NCBI RefSeq assembly: GCF_021738965.1
Contig: NZ_JAKKOQ010000008.1
Span: 124,001 to 188,000 of the forward strand
Length of the DNA stretch: 64,000 nt
From: Gordonia zhenghanii
GTDB lineage: Bacteria; Actinomycetota; Actinomycetes; Mycobacteriales; Mycobacteriaceae
Reading direction: 5' to 3'
The notes below the pieces were generated by a model, which was given only the letters and a program-made list of their open reading frames with translations, did no database searches and was not told the DNA's origin. Positions 29,380 through 38,153 of the stretch are shown piece by piece; position 1 is the stretch's first letter, and the number at the start of each line of letters is the position of its first letter. The translations under genes and the position numbers were made by a program.

Positions 29380-29880
29380 TCATGATACGAGCAGATCGGC
29401 CATCCGACCACCTTCGCGGGTCGATGTCCGTCGGCGATGCCCGATCTTCCCCTGTTCATACGCCAACAGCGTGGCATCTGCCACATCGAGAAACTCCATG
29501 GCACGCCGTTCGACACGGTCGCAGAGGGTGGAATCGACGGTGCGGACAAGCCCTGCCTCGACTTTCGCGCGCATCGCGGACAGCCCGCCGAAATACTCGG
29601 CGAGATCGTGGGCTTCCGGCGCGACCGCACGAATGCGACTCCAGGCGTCCCGTGCATCACGGCGCCTGCGAACCGGACCGGCAGGCTCGTGCACGACGAG
29701 GACCGCGCCCGCAGCCCTGATCGCCGCCAGATAGAACAGACGAAACCGCTCGGCGCCGTCGTCGTCGACTGCGGATGCGTCGTCGAACAGCACCTCCGCG
29801 CGCTCGAGGAGCTCCCGGCTGCGGATCACGACGCGCTCGTCGACGATCTGCTTCGACTGCGACCGCAGGGGCTGTGTCAT
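29380..29880 (-). CDS. SAV_6107-type HEPN-domain protein
   Basis: 166 aa, all-helical. Features such as RFRLFYLAAIRAAGAVLVVHEP, AWSRIRAVAPEAHDLAEYF and VERRAMEFLDVADATL fit the HEPN_SAV_6107 family of actinobacteria. HEPN folds bind nucleotides or RNA, but I do not see a clear Rx4-6H ribonuclease motif, so catalysis is doubtful. Probably co-transcribed with the DUF3040 gene, divergent from the GNAT gene. Confidence 0.75.
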   Translation of the reverse strand: MTQPLRSQSKQIVDERVVIRSRELLERAEVLFDDASAVDDDGAERFRLFYLAAIRAAGAVLVVHEPAGPVRRRRDARDAWSRIRAVAPEAHDLAEYFGGLSAMRAKVEAGLVRTVDSTLCDRVERRAMEFLDVADATLLAYEQGKIGHRRRTSTREGGRMADLLVS

Positions 29881-30045
29881 CTCGCCTCACTCACTTCTTC
29901 GGCTCGGCCCGTCCTCCTGGGCCCGTTGAAGTCGAGACTCCCACGGAGGTCTGACAATTCCGCGCGCTAATGTCGTCGGCGAAGGATTCTCGACCACCCG
30001 CGGTGCGAGATCGCGGACAGCCGGAGGGAAAGGGGGTTGCACGCC

Positions 30046-30738
30046 ATGACATCACCGTCCCCGTTCCGGATCGTGGCGCTCGACCCCGCCGACGCCGATC
30101 GCTGGCTCGATCCCGCCGTGCACGTCTACGTGACGGCGATGGACTATCCGCGGAGCACCGAACACCATCGGTCGCCCCTGTGGCGCGACCACATCGCACG
30201 CCCCGGCTGGTTCGCCGTCGGCGCGGTCACTCGCGTCTCCGCAGTGGACGCACTCCGCCCCGCGGTGACTCGTCTGCGCGTCGACGGCCTCACCGGATCC
30301 GATCGCGAGGTCCTGGTCGGAGTCGCGTACGGGTACCGCGGAGCCCGCGACCAGTGGTGGAATCAGCAGTTGCGGTCCGGGCTGCGACGCACGGGCAGCA
30401 CCGCCGAGCAGATCGCCGCGTTCACCGCCGACTACTTCGAACTCACCGAACTCCACGTCCATCCGATGGCACAGGGCCGAGGGATCGGCGAGCGACTGCT
30501 GACCGCGCTGCTCGCCGACCGACCGGAGTCGAAGGTACTGCTCTCGACTCCCGAGGTGCCGTACGAGGAGAACCGCGCGTGGTCGCTGTACCGGCGCCTC
30601 GGGTTCGGGGACGTCCTACGGCGCTTCACCTTCATCGGCGACCCTCGGCCGTTCGCATTCCTGGGCAGGCCGCTCCCATTGACCGACCGGGTCGACCCGT
30701 GTCGCAACGGAGATCGACGCAGTCCTCTGGCACGATGA
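30046..30738 (+). CDS. GNAT-family N-acetyltransferase (Rv2170 type)
   Basis: 230 aa. Acetyl-CoA site: LTELHVHPMAQGRGIGERLL (R/QxxGxG/A), followed by VLLSTPEVPYEENRAWSLYRRLGFGDV. The ATG at 30046 has a GGGGG site nine bases upstream; a TTG three codons earlier is less likely. The M. tuberculosis homologue Rv2170 has been reported to acetylate isocitrate dehydrogenase; whether that holds here is inference. Four bases separate it from lppM. Confidence 0.88.
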   Translation: MTSPSPFRIVALDPADADRWLDPAVHVYVTAMDYPRSTEHHRSPLWRDHIARPGWFAVGAVTRVSAVDALRPAVTRLRVDGLTGSDREVLVGVAYGYRGARDQWWNQQLRSGLRRTGSTAEQIAAFTADYFELTELHVHPMAQGRGIGERLLTALLADRPESKVLLSTPEVPYEENRAWSLYRRLGFGDVLRRFTFIGDPRPFAFLGRPLPLTDRVDPCRNGDRRSPLAR

Positions 30739-30742
30739 CACC

Positions 30743-31558
30743 GTGAAGTCACTGTGTCGCGTACCGATCCTCGCTGTCGTCGCACTGCTTGCGCTGGTCC
30801 CGTTGTTGTCCGGGTGCCTGACCAAGTCGACGACTGTCGGTGATCAGTTCTCGGGTCGCGTCATCGTCGCCACCAGCCCCGACTCCGGTCCGACCACGCC
30901 TGCCTTCGACATCCCCGCTTCGCTGAGCGGACAGGTGTGGGCCTCAGACTTCCCCACGAAGGACACGGCTCCGGCGCCGACGGCCACGACCGCACCCGAC
31001 ACCGGTGACACGCCTGCACCGACCGCCGAAGGCAAGACCGGAGCCCAGTTGTCGTTCGACCACCTGTCGACCGGTCAGTTCGGCCAGCTCGGGTCCATCG
31101 TCGCCGCTGCACTCCCCGATCAGACGGCCACGGTCGACATGAAGGTGACGCGAAGCGGTGACTTCGTGCGTCTGCGCGGGTCGACGGCACTCGCCGAGCT
31201 CGACCAACAGACCTCCTACGTCTCGATCACCGTGGACTTCGCCGGCCCAGTGGTCGCGACCAACGGCCAGCAGACCGGCGACTCCACAGTCACCTGGATA
31301 CCGGCCCCGGGCCAGACCACTGAGTTCAACGCGGACGCCGAGTACGCCGACCCCGCGACCGCAGCCGTCCCGAGCTGGTCGTGGTTCATGCTGCTGCTGT
31401 GCGCCGCGGTGATGGCATTCATCGCGGTCGCCGCGTACAAGAACCGCGACAACAGCCCGCGACCAGGCCGAGTCCTCAAGTCCAAGCCGCTGCCCAAGCC
31501 GTTGCAGAAAGTGGCCGACAAAGTGTCCAAGGACGATACCGACCCCGAGGACCCCTGA
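30743..31558 (+). CDS. lppM: Lipoprotein LppM
   Basis: 271 aa exported protein. Signal peptide with lipobox LLSGC (acylated C25), a Thr/Pro/Ala-rich linker, a beta-rich LppM domain (LSGQVWASDF; TATVDMKVTRSGDFVRLRGS), then a TM helix at about 213-232 and a basic cytoplasmic tail. The Rv2171 homologue is an envelope lipoprotein linked to macrophage uptake. GTG start close behind the GNAT gene, so likely one operon. Confidence 0.9.
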   Translation: MKSLCRVPILAVVALLALVPLLSGCLTKSTTVGDQFSGRVIVATSPDSGPTTPAFDIPASLSGQVWASDFPTKDTAPAPTATTAPDTGDTPAPTAEGKTGAQLSFDHLSTGQFGQLGSIVAAALPDQTATVDMKVTRSGDFVRLRGSTALAELDQQTSYVSITVDFAGPVVATNGQQTGDSTVTWIPAPGQTTEFNADAEYADPATAAVPSWSWFMLLLCAAVMAFIAVAAYKNRDNSPRPGRVLKSKPLPKPLQKVADKVSKDDTDPEDP

Positions 31559-31610
31559 TGTCCCCAATAGGCGAGATACTCCAGTAGGCCTGATCTCCCG
31601 GTAGGCACGA

Positions 31611-32591
31611 TCAGACCGGCGCGAGCGCTCCCCGAGTGTCGATGCCGATCCGCTCGAGGACCTCGCTGGTGGCCTTCGCGAAGTTGAGACTGCAGAAGTG
31701 CAGGCACGGCGCGCCTTCGGAGATCAACCGTTCCGAGGTCTCCGTGCACAGGTCGATGCCGACGGCGCGGACCGCTTCGCGGTTCTCTTCCGGCCCGTCG
31801 CCCGCAGCACGTGCGAGTCGTTCCTCGACATCGGCGGGAATTCTGCTGCCCGACAACTCCGTCATCCGACGCGCGCCCGCGAGCGACGTGATCGGCATGA
31901 GCCCGGGGATGATCGGCTTGGCGCCCTGCTCCGGGTCGGCGGCCACCACCCGATCACGCAGCCGCAGGTAGTCCTCGACGTCGAAGAAGACCTGGGTGAC
32001 GGAATACTCCGCACCCGCACGCAGTTTGCGGATCAAGTTCTCGGTGTCGGCGGCCAGGTCGGGAGCGCTGTGGTGTCCTTCGGGGAACGACGCGACACCC
32101 GTGTGGAAATCGCCGAGACCGTCGATCAGATCGACGAGTTCGGATGCGTACTCGACGCCGTCGGGGTGCGCAGTCCATGCACCGAGCGGATCACCGGGTG
32201 GGTCCCCGCGCAGCGCGAGGAGGTTGACGATCCCCTTGTCGGCGTACGCACCGACGAGGGCACGCAGTTCGTCGACGCTGTGATTGACAGCGGTCAGATG
32301 GGCGATCGTCAGCAGAGTCGTCTCGGTCGCCAACTCGCCCGCGATGCGGACGGTGCGATCCCGTGTCGATCCGCCCGCGCCATAGGTCATCGACGCGAAG
32401 GCCGGATTCATTCGCTCGAAGATGCGGACTGCGCGCCAGAGACGGGCCTCTGCTTCGGCGTCACGCGGCGGAAAGAACTCGACGGAGAACGGCACCGGGC
32501 CGCTGCCTCGGGCCGCGATCGCTTCGACGACCGACTGGCCGCCCGCGCGCGCAGCCGCGGACACAGTTGCTTCACTCACGCTCCTGATCAT
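31611..32591 (-). CDS. Methylenetetrahydrofolate reductase-like protein (Rv2172c type)
   Basis: About 326 aa TIM-barrel: VPFSVEFFPPRDAEAEARLW (folate-side catalytic Glu in the FEFFPP-type motif), FASMTYGAGGSTRDRTV, NLLALRGDPPGD, YSVTQVFFDVEDYLRL and IIPGLMPITSLAGARRM. These are MetF signatures, although overall it is the shorter actinobacterial type that has been reported to use NADH without bound flavin. Makes 5-methyl-THF for methionine synthesis. Start: ATG at 32591 or GTG at 32579; neither has a strong ribosome site. Divergent from idsA. Confidence 0.85.
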   Translation of the reverse strand: MIRSVSEATVSAAARAGGQSVVEAIAARGSGPVPFSVEFFPPRDAEAEARLWRAVRIFERMNPAFASMTYGAGGSTRDRTVRIAGELATETTLLTIAHLTAVNHSVDELRALVGAYADKGIVNLLALRGDPPGDPLGAWTAHPDGVEYASELVDLIDGLGDFHTGVASFPEGHHSAPDLAADTENLIRKLRAGAEYSVTQVFFDVEDYLRLRDRVVAADPEQGAKPIIPGLMPITSLAGARRMTELSGSRIPADVEERLARAAGDGPEENREAVRAVGIDLCTETSERLISEGAPCLHFCSLNFAKATSEVLERIGIDTRGALAPV

Positions 32592-32680
32592 ACGGACGAG
32601 TCGAATTCGCCCCAGACCCGTCAGACGAGCTACTCCTCTCGCACCGCAGCCGTGAGGCCGGTCACCCGACGTCGCCCCGG

Positions 32681-32686
32681 TAGGCT
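32681..32686 (+). promoter_or_regulatory. -10 box of a leaderless idsA transcript
   Basis: TAGGCT (TANNNT) is followed by six bases and then the GTG start of idsA at 32693. This spacing places the transcription start on the start codon. No Shine-Dalgarno is present. Confidence 0.6.
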
Positions 32687-32692
32687 GACCGC

Positions 32693-33799
32693 GTGTTGAA
32701 TCTGACCGATGTGCCTGCCGCTGTCGACGCGGTGCTGGAGGAGTTCTTCCAGGCCACAGCACCGATTCTGGACTCGATCTATCCGACGGTCGGCGACGGT
32801 GGAACCGCTCTACGCGAGTTCGTGATGACTGGCGGCAAGCGCATTCGTCCGATGTTCGTCTATGCCGGACGTCGCTGCGCCGGAGATAAAATCACGATGA
32901 GTGAAACTCCGATGACACCTGACGAGACGCTACGAGTGTGCGCGGCCATCGAGCTCATTCAAGCCTGTGCGCTCGTCCACGACGACATCCTCGACCGATC
33001 CGACACTCGGCGGGGCAACCCGACCGTGCACCGTCGTTTCGAGGCCCTGCACCGCGCTCGACGCTGGAATCACGACGCCGCCCACTACGGCGACTCGGCC
33101 GCCATCCTGATCGGCGACCTCGCACTGGCCTGGGCCGATGACCTGTTCCACGGTGTCCTGCCCGTCGGCGTCGCCGACCAGAGCGCCCCGTCTCGTCCCG
33201 TCCCGTTCGCGGCATCTGCCGTCTGGTCGCAGATGCGGACCGAGGTGTTGGCCGGCCAGTTCCTGGACATCACGAACGAGGCGTCGGGCGACGAGTCGAC
33301 GACGGCGGCCGAACGCGTCATGACCTACAAGACCGCGGCGTACACGGTGGCCCGGCCCCTCGAGCTCGGCGCGACGCTGGGCGGCGCCGACACGAGCATG
33401 CGCCGGGAACTGCACGGGATCGGCATCGATCTGGGCATCGCGTTCCAGCTCCGCGACGATCTGCTCGGCGTGTTCGGCGACCCGGAGGAGACCGGAAAGC
33501 CGTCCGGCGACGACCTGGTCGCGGGCAAGCGCACCGCCCTGCTCGCCGTCGCACTTCAGCGGGCGGACGAGGCTGCCCGCGACCTCTTGCGGTCGAGCAT
33601 CGGGCGCGCCTTGGACGACGCCGAAGTCGCGACGGCCCGCAGGGTTCTCGTCGATTCCGGAGCCGTCGCCGAGATCGAGCGACAGATCGCCGAGCGCCGC
33701 GACGCCGGCCTGACACGGATCGAGGACCTGGACTGCGACGAGGCGGCTCGCGCCGACCTGCGCACGCTCGCGCATCGCATCACCGTCCGGAGTCGGTGA
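32693..33799 (+). CDS. idsA: Polyprenyl (geranylgeranyl) diphosphate synthase
   Basis: Trans-prenyltransferase, 368 aa, condensing IPP with allylic diphosphates, probably to GGPP for phytoene. FARM motif DDILD at 97-101 (HDDILDRSDTRRGNPTVHRR) and second Asp-rich motif at D255-D256 (FQLRDDLLGVFGDPEETGKP). GGKRIRPM near residue 47 binds diphosphate. It matches Rv2173 (idsA2) by position and heads the operon with crtI, mptA and crtB; its stop shares one base with the crtI start. Confidence 0.93.
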   Translation: MLNLTDVPAAVDAVLEEFFQATAPILDSIYPTVGDGGTALREFVMTGGKRIRPMFVYAGRRCAGDKITMSETPMTPDETLRVCAAIELIQACALVHDDILDRSDTRRGNPTVHRRFEALHRARRWNHDAAHYGDSAAILIGDLALAWADDLFHGVLPVGVADQSAPSRPVPFAASAVWSQMRTEVLAGQFLDITNEASGDESTTAAERVMTYKTAAYTVARPLELGATLGGADTSMRRELHGIGIDLGIAFQLRDDLLGVFGDPEETGKPSGDDLVAGKRTALLAVALQRADEAARDLLRSSIGRALDDAEVATARRVLVDSGAVAEIERQIAERRDAGLTRIEDLDCDEAARADLRTLAHRITVRSR

Positions 33800-35316
33800 T
33801 GGCGACTCGGGCGCCGCGCGTCGCCGTGATCGGCGCCGGTCTGTCAGGTCTGGCCGCGGCCGCGCATCTCCGTGCGAACGGAGCCGAGGTGACCGTCTTC
33901 GAAGCCGAGGACTCCCCCGGCGGACTCGTCCGCACCGAGACCGTCGGCGGGCACCGGTTCGACACTGGCGCGACTGTCCTCACCATGCCGTCGCTGATCG
34001 TCGACGCACTGGGCGCGCTCGGTGTCGACGCCGACGAGGCGAACCGCCGTCTGGCGTTGCGGCCCGTCGACCCCGGGTACGTCCTGAACTATGCCGACGG
34101 CACGAGCCTGGCTGTTCCCCATGACGCTGCGGCGATTCCCGCCGCAGTCGCATCGGTCTTCGGCGAGCAGGCGGGCGACGGCGTCGCCGATCTGCTGCAC
34201 TGGCTGCGCCGCGTGTACGACGCCGAGTTCGACACGTTCATCGACCGCAACTTCGACGGCCTCGCCGATCTGACCGATGCGCGCACTCGACGGTCGGCCG
34301 CCGAACTGGTCCGTCTACGAACGCTCGGTGGGCTCACCGGTGCGATCGCGCGCTTCATCGCGGACGAGCGGCTGCAGCGGGCCTTCACGTTCCAAGCGCT
34401 GTACGCGGGCGTCCCGCCGCGTCGAGCGCGGGCGATCTACGCGATCATCCCCGACATGGACATCGGGCGAGGGGTCTTCGCTCCGGACGGCGGGATGGAA
34501 CGCGTGGGACGCGTACTCGCCGATGCACTCACCGACAGCGGCGCGGACATCGAGTACCAGACGCCGATCACGTCGATCCGTCGCGACCCGCACGGACGGG
34601 TGAGCGGGGTCGCGGTCGGCGACAGTGTCGTCGACGTCGACGCCGTGGTCGCGACTCTCGAACGAGACGGCGTCGCCCAACTCACCGGCGAACGGCCACG
34701 ACGCCGACTGCGGTACTCGCCGAGCGCCGTCGTCGTACACGGTCTACTGCCCGCCGGGACCACGAACACGTGGCGTGCCGGGCATCACACCCTCGACTTC
34801 GGGACGGCGTGGACTCAGACGTTCACCGAGATCACAGGCAAGCGCGGGCGACTGATGTCCGACGGCTCGTTCCTGATCACGCGCAGCGCCGTCGGGGATC
34901 CGTCGACGTTCGTCGCCGACGGATTCGAGTCCGTGTCCGTGCTGGCCCCGGCACCCAATCTCGACTCCGCCGATCTCGACTGGGATCGAATCGCCGAACC
35001 GTACGTCGAGGAAGTCGTCGGAACGCTCGCGTCGCGCGGATACCCGGGAATCGACGGGATGCGCGTCATGCGAATCGACCACCCGAAGACGTGGTCGCAG
35101 GCCGGACTGCCTGCGGGCACCCCGTTCTCGGCGGCACACACCGCGTCCCAGACCGGTCCGCTGCGCACCGCCAACGTGTGGCCGACCAGTCCGAACCTCG
35201 TGCTCGCCGGAAGCGCGACCGTGCCGGGCGTCGGCATCCCTCCGGTTCTCGTGTCGGGCGGCTTGGCTGCCGCTCGGGTCACCGAACTGCTGCGCGGCGG
35301 CGACGGTGGACGGTAG
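33799..35316 (+). CDS. crtI: Phytoene desaturase-family FAD oxidoreductase
   Basis: 505 aa. N-terminal dinucleotide fold VAVIGAGLSGLAAAAHLR and the second FAD block PGGLVRTETVGGHRFDTGATVLTMP. The C-terminal FAD-binding motif VLAGSATVPGVGIPPVLVSG is typical of CrtI-type desaturases. It introduces double bases in phytoene to give coloured carotenoids. ATG at 33799 overlaps the idsA stop (TGATG). mptA begins at the very next base after its stop. Confidence 0.92.
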   Translation: MATRAPRVAVIGAGLSGLAAAAHLRANGAEVTVFEAEDSPGGLVRTETVGGHRFDTGATVLTMPSLIVDALGALGVDADEANRRLALRPVDPGYVLNYADGTSLAVPHDAAAIPAAVASVFGEQAGDGVADLLHWLRRVYDAEFDTFIDRNFDGLADLTDARTRRSAAELVRLRTLGGLTGAIARFIADERLQRAFTFQALYAGVPPRRARAIYAIIPDMDIGRGVFAPDGGMERVGRVLADALTDSGADIEYQTPITSIRRDPHGRVSGVAVGDSVVDVDAVVATLERDGVAQLTGERPRRRLRYSPSAVVVHGLLPAGTTNTWRAGHHTLDFGTAWTQTFTEITGKRGRLMSDGSFLITRSAVGDPSTFVADGFESVSVLAPAPNLDSADLDWDRIAEPYVEEVVGTLASRGYPGIDGMRVMRIDHPKTWSQAGLPAGTPFSAAHTASQTGPLRTANVWPTSPNLVLAGSATVPGVGIPPVLVSGGLAAARVTELLRGGDGGR

Positions 35317-36804
35317 ATGTCGACTGTGACTGATCTCCTACGCCGCTACCCCGACGCCGTCCTCGGATTCGTCGGGTCGGTGGCCGTCACCGTCGGCACG
35401 TACGGGCTCGCCGACGTGCCCCGCAACGATGCGACGCTGGAGCACCTCGGGCTGGTCCCGATGTCGTACGGTCACGGCAAGACGTTGTCGGGGATCGTCT
35501 TCTGGCTCGGAATCACGGCCATGGTGCTCGCGTGGGTTCGGATTGGCCGCGACCGCGAGGCGATGAGCCTGCGCGCGACGTCGACCACCGTCCTGGCGTG
35601 GGCTGCTCCCCTGGTGTTCGCCATACCGGTGTTCAGTCGCGACGTGTACGCGTACCTCGGACAGGCTGCAGTCCTGGCCGCGGGCTTCGACCCGTACAAC
35701 GACGGCCCGGCGCATGTGCCCGGTCCGATCGTCGACTCGATGGCGCAGATCTGGGCTCCGACGACGTCGCCGTACAACCCGGCGTTCATGTTGCTGGCAC
35801 GTGGGGTCGTCGCGGTGACCGGCGAGAATGTGTTCGCCGGGGTGATGGCCTTCCGGCTGGTGCTGCTCCCCGGGCTGCTGTTGGCCCTGTGGGCCGTGCC
35901 GCGGATCGCCGAGCATTTCGGTGCGAGCCGACGTTCAGGTGTCTGGTTCGCACTGCTCAATCCGCTGCTGCTGATTCACCTTGTCGGCGGCCCGCACGGC
36001 GAGATGCTGCTGATGGGCGTCATTGCTGCGGGCATCGTCCTGGTGTTGAACGGGCGGCACGCGAGCGGTCTGGCGGTGCTCGGGCTCGCCGTGTCGTTGA
36101 AGGTCACCGCGGGTGTGATGGTGCCGTTCGTGGTGTGGATCTGGCTCGACCATCTACGCCGGGAACGCGAGGTGACCGTGCGCGACCGGGTCGGAGTGTT
36201 CGCGGCCACTGCTGCCATCCCTGCGGCCGTGTTCGGTGCGTTCACCGTCGTTCTCGGTCTCGGGTTCGGCTGGCTGAACGGGTTGGCGTTCGCGAATCGG
36301 ATCATCAATCCGTTCACGATCCCGACCGCGGCCGCGCACCTGATCGCGTGGGTGGCGTCGCCGTTCCACGCGTGGAATCTCCACGAAGTCCTCGGAGTGA
36401 CCCGAACCGTCGGTTCCGTGGTGATGGCTCTCGCGCTCGTCTACTGCTGGTGGCGCGGGCGCCGCGACGAGCGCTCGGCAATGGCGTTCATGTGTTGGGC
36501 GGTGTTCGCAGTCCTGCTGCTGGAGCCGTCGACACTGCCCTGGTATTACACGTGGGTCACGGTGATCGTCGTCGCGTTCACGCTTCCGCTGTGGGCGCGC
36601 CAGGTGGTCGTGGCAGCCAGCGTCGTCCTGCTGATCCTGTTCCAGCCCGACGATTCGATCCTGTTCTACAAACCGCTCGAGTCGCTCCTCGCACTCGCCT
36701 TGGGCGTCCTGGCTGCGGTATCGCTTCGTCATCGAGATCCGCTGCGGCTGAATCGGTTCGGCGCTGTGCTTCGCCCAAGCAGCGCGTCTGGCACCGATGG
36801 CTGA
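35317..36804 (+). CDS. mptA: Alpha-1,6-mannosyltransferase MptA (lipomannan elongation)
   Basis: Polyprenyl-phosphomannose-dependent GT-C enzyme, 495 aa, about 12 TM helices. The first outer loop has FSRDVYAYLGQA with the catalytic Asp region, followed by GFDPYNDGPAHVPGP and TTSPYNPAFM. NPLLLIHLVGGPHGEMLLMG and LPWYYTWVTV are conserved MptA/MptB blocks. By position it is Rv2174. It extends the mannan backbone of LM/LAM in the outer membrane leaflet. It is sandwiched without spacing between crtI and crtB. Confidence 0.9.
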   Translation: MSTVTDLLRRYPDAVLGFVGSVAVTVGTYGLADVPRNDATLEHLGLVPMSYGHGKTLSGIVFWLGITAMVLAWVRIGRDREAMSLRATSTTVLAWAAPLVFAIPVFSRDVYAYLGQAAVLAAGFDPYNDGPAHVPGPIVDSMAQIWAPTTSPYNPAFMLLARGVVAVTGENVFAGVMAFRLVLLPGLLLALWAVPRIAEHFGASRRSGVWFALLNPLLLIHLVGGPHGEMLLMGVIAAGIVLVLNGRHASGLAVLGLAVSLKVTAGVMVPFVVWIWLDHLRREREVTVRDRVGVFAATAAIPAAVFGAFTVVLGLGFGWLNGLAFANRIINPFTIPTAAAHLIAWVASPFHAWNLHEVLGVTRTVGSVVMALALVYCWWRGRRDERSAMAFMCWAVFAVLLLEPSTLPWYYTWVTVIVVAFTLPLWARQVVVAASVVLLILFQPDDSILFYKPLESLLALALGVLAAVSLRHRDPLRLNRFGAVLRPSSASGTDG

Positions 36805-37696
36805 CTCGGAGCGCGGTTTCGCGGTCGCCCGCGCCGTCACTGCTGATGCGGGCCGTACGTATTATCTCGCTTCTCGCCTTCTGCCGGTACGACGTCGCCG
36901 CGCCGTGCACGCGCTGTACGCGTTCGCGCGCATCGTCGACGATGTCGTCGACGGTCCGGGGCCACCGGAATCGCCCGCCCTCCGCGTCGACGTCCTCGAC
37001 GCAGGCCTGACGGCGGCGTTGTCGGATCGGCCGGCACCGCCGGATCTGGGACCACGCGAAGCCGATGTCCTCGCCGCGCTCGCAGTCGCGGTGCGCGACA
37101 ACGGAATCGATGTCGGCACCTTTGAGGCGTTTCTGCGCTCGATGCGGATGGACGTCCCGGGCACAGACGTGTTCCGGTCTCGATACCGAACCTTCGCCGA
37201 ACTCGCCGAGTACACGTATGGCTCTGCGGCGGTCATCGGCCTTCAGCTGATACCCGTCCTCGGGGCCGACCCGTCGCTCGCCGACGGTGCGGCACTGCTC
37301 GGCGAGGCGTTCCAACTGACGAACTTCCTCCGCGACGTCGCCGAGGACTTACGACGCGACCGGATCTACCTGCCGTTGGCCGAACTCGCCGCGTTCGGCG
37401 TCGACGCGCAGTCGCTGCATGCCGACCTGGCGCGGCGTTCGACGAGCCGCGAGATGCGTCGTGCCGTCGCCCATCTGATCGCGGTGAACCGCGATCAGTA
37501 TCGCCGCGCGGCGCCGGCGATCGCACAGTTGCCGCGCACCAGCCGACCTGCGATCGCGGCGGCAGCGCAGTCGTACGGCGACATCCTGCGCGTGATCGAG
37601 GACATGTCCTACGACGTCATGCGCACTCGAGCCGTGGTGCCGACCAGGACACGGATCGGCCATGCCGCCGCAGCGACGTTGACGGCTGCGCGGTGA
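36797..37696 (+). CDS. crtB: Phytoene synthase
   Basis: 299 aa squalene/phytoene synthase family, joining two GGPP into phytoene. Asp-rich motifs DDVVD (48-52) in YAFARIVDDVVDG and DVAED (180-184) in TNFLRDVAEDLRRDRIYLP. YTYGSAAVIGLQL is also family-typical. Overlaps mptA by eight bases, so last gene of the idsA-crtI-mptA-crtB unit. It converges with Rv2175c. Confidence 0.94.
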   Translation: MADSERGFAVARAVTADAGRTYYLASRLLPVRRRRAVHALYAFARIVDDVVDGPGPPESPALRVDVLDAGLTAALSDRPAPPDLGPREADVLAALAVAVRDNGIDVGTFEAFLRSMRMDVPGTDVFRSRYRTFAELAEYTYGSAAVIGLQLIPVLGADPSLADGAALLGEAFQLTNFLRDVAEDLRRDRIYLPLAELAAFGVDAQSLHADLARRSTSREMRRAVAHLIAVNRDQYRRAAPAIAQLPRTSRPAIAAAAQSYGDILRVIEDMSYDVMRTRAVVPTRTRIGHAAAATLTAAR

Positions 37697-37714
37697 CTGC
37701 GTTCCACGCAGTGG

Positions 37715-38092
37715 TCAGAATGCCTGGGCTTGCGCGCGCCTGATCACTTCACGCGCGGAATGCGTGTGCAGTGCGTCCGCGGGACGCAGCGCGAGGTCGT
37801 CCTGTTCTTCGAACAGCCATTCAAGCGCCTCGTCGCGCGTGTAACCGCCGTCGAGCAGGATCGTGACGAGCCCTTCGAAGTGTTTCGCGAGGCCGTCCGG
37901 GCCGAAGAACGCGACCGGGATCACTGGTTGTCCACCACGTGAGGCGGCCAGCAGGTTGTGGTCGCGGATCAGCGTGCGGATCCGGCCGGTGGAGACTCGC
38001 AGCCTGACGGCTGCCTCCTCAAGGCTGAGCGCCTCGGCGTCGTCGGGAAGGATGTCGATGGAAAGCGGAAGGGAACCCACGGACGATGACAC
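37715..38092 (-). CDS. Winged-helix DNA-binding protein (Rv2175c type)
   Basis: 125 aa. Helix-turn-helix region SLEEAAVRLRVSTGRIRTLIRDHN, followed by GGQPVIPVAFF and a C-terminal helical part GYTRDEALEWLFEEQDDL. The M. tuberculosis homologue Rv2175c binds DNA and is phosphorylated by PknL, which reduces binding. Here it is encoded divergently from pknL across 61 bases, preserving the kinase-substrate pair. GTG start. Confidence 0.9.
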   Translation of the reverse strand: MSSSVGSLPLSIDILPDDAEALSLEEAAVRLRVSTGRIRTLIRDHNLLAASRGGQPVIPVAFFGPDGLAKHFEGLVTILLDGGYTRDEALEWLFEEQDDLALRPADALHTHSAREVIRRAQAQAF

Positions 38093-38139
38093 TACCCGCC
38101 CGTGACCTCAGGGTCACACGGCTAGCGGTGCCGTACGGG

Positions 38140-38145
38140 TAGATT
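38140..38145 (+). promoter_or_regulatory. -10 box of a leaderless pknL transcript
   Basis: TAGATT ends eight bases before the GTG at 38154 and no ribosome site lies between. The transcript would start at or next to the start codon. Confidence 0.55.
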
Positions 38146-38153
38146 CGATCACC

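Noticed and set aside
29380-30738. HEPN plus GNAT as a toxin-antitoxin pair
   Set aside because: The genes are divergent, HEPN catalytic residues are not seen, and both are conserved housekeeping neighbours in mycolata.
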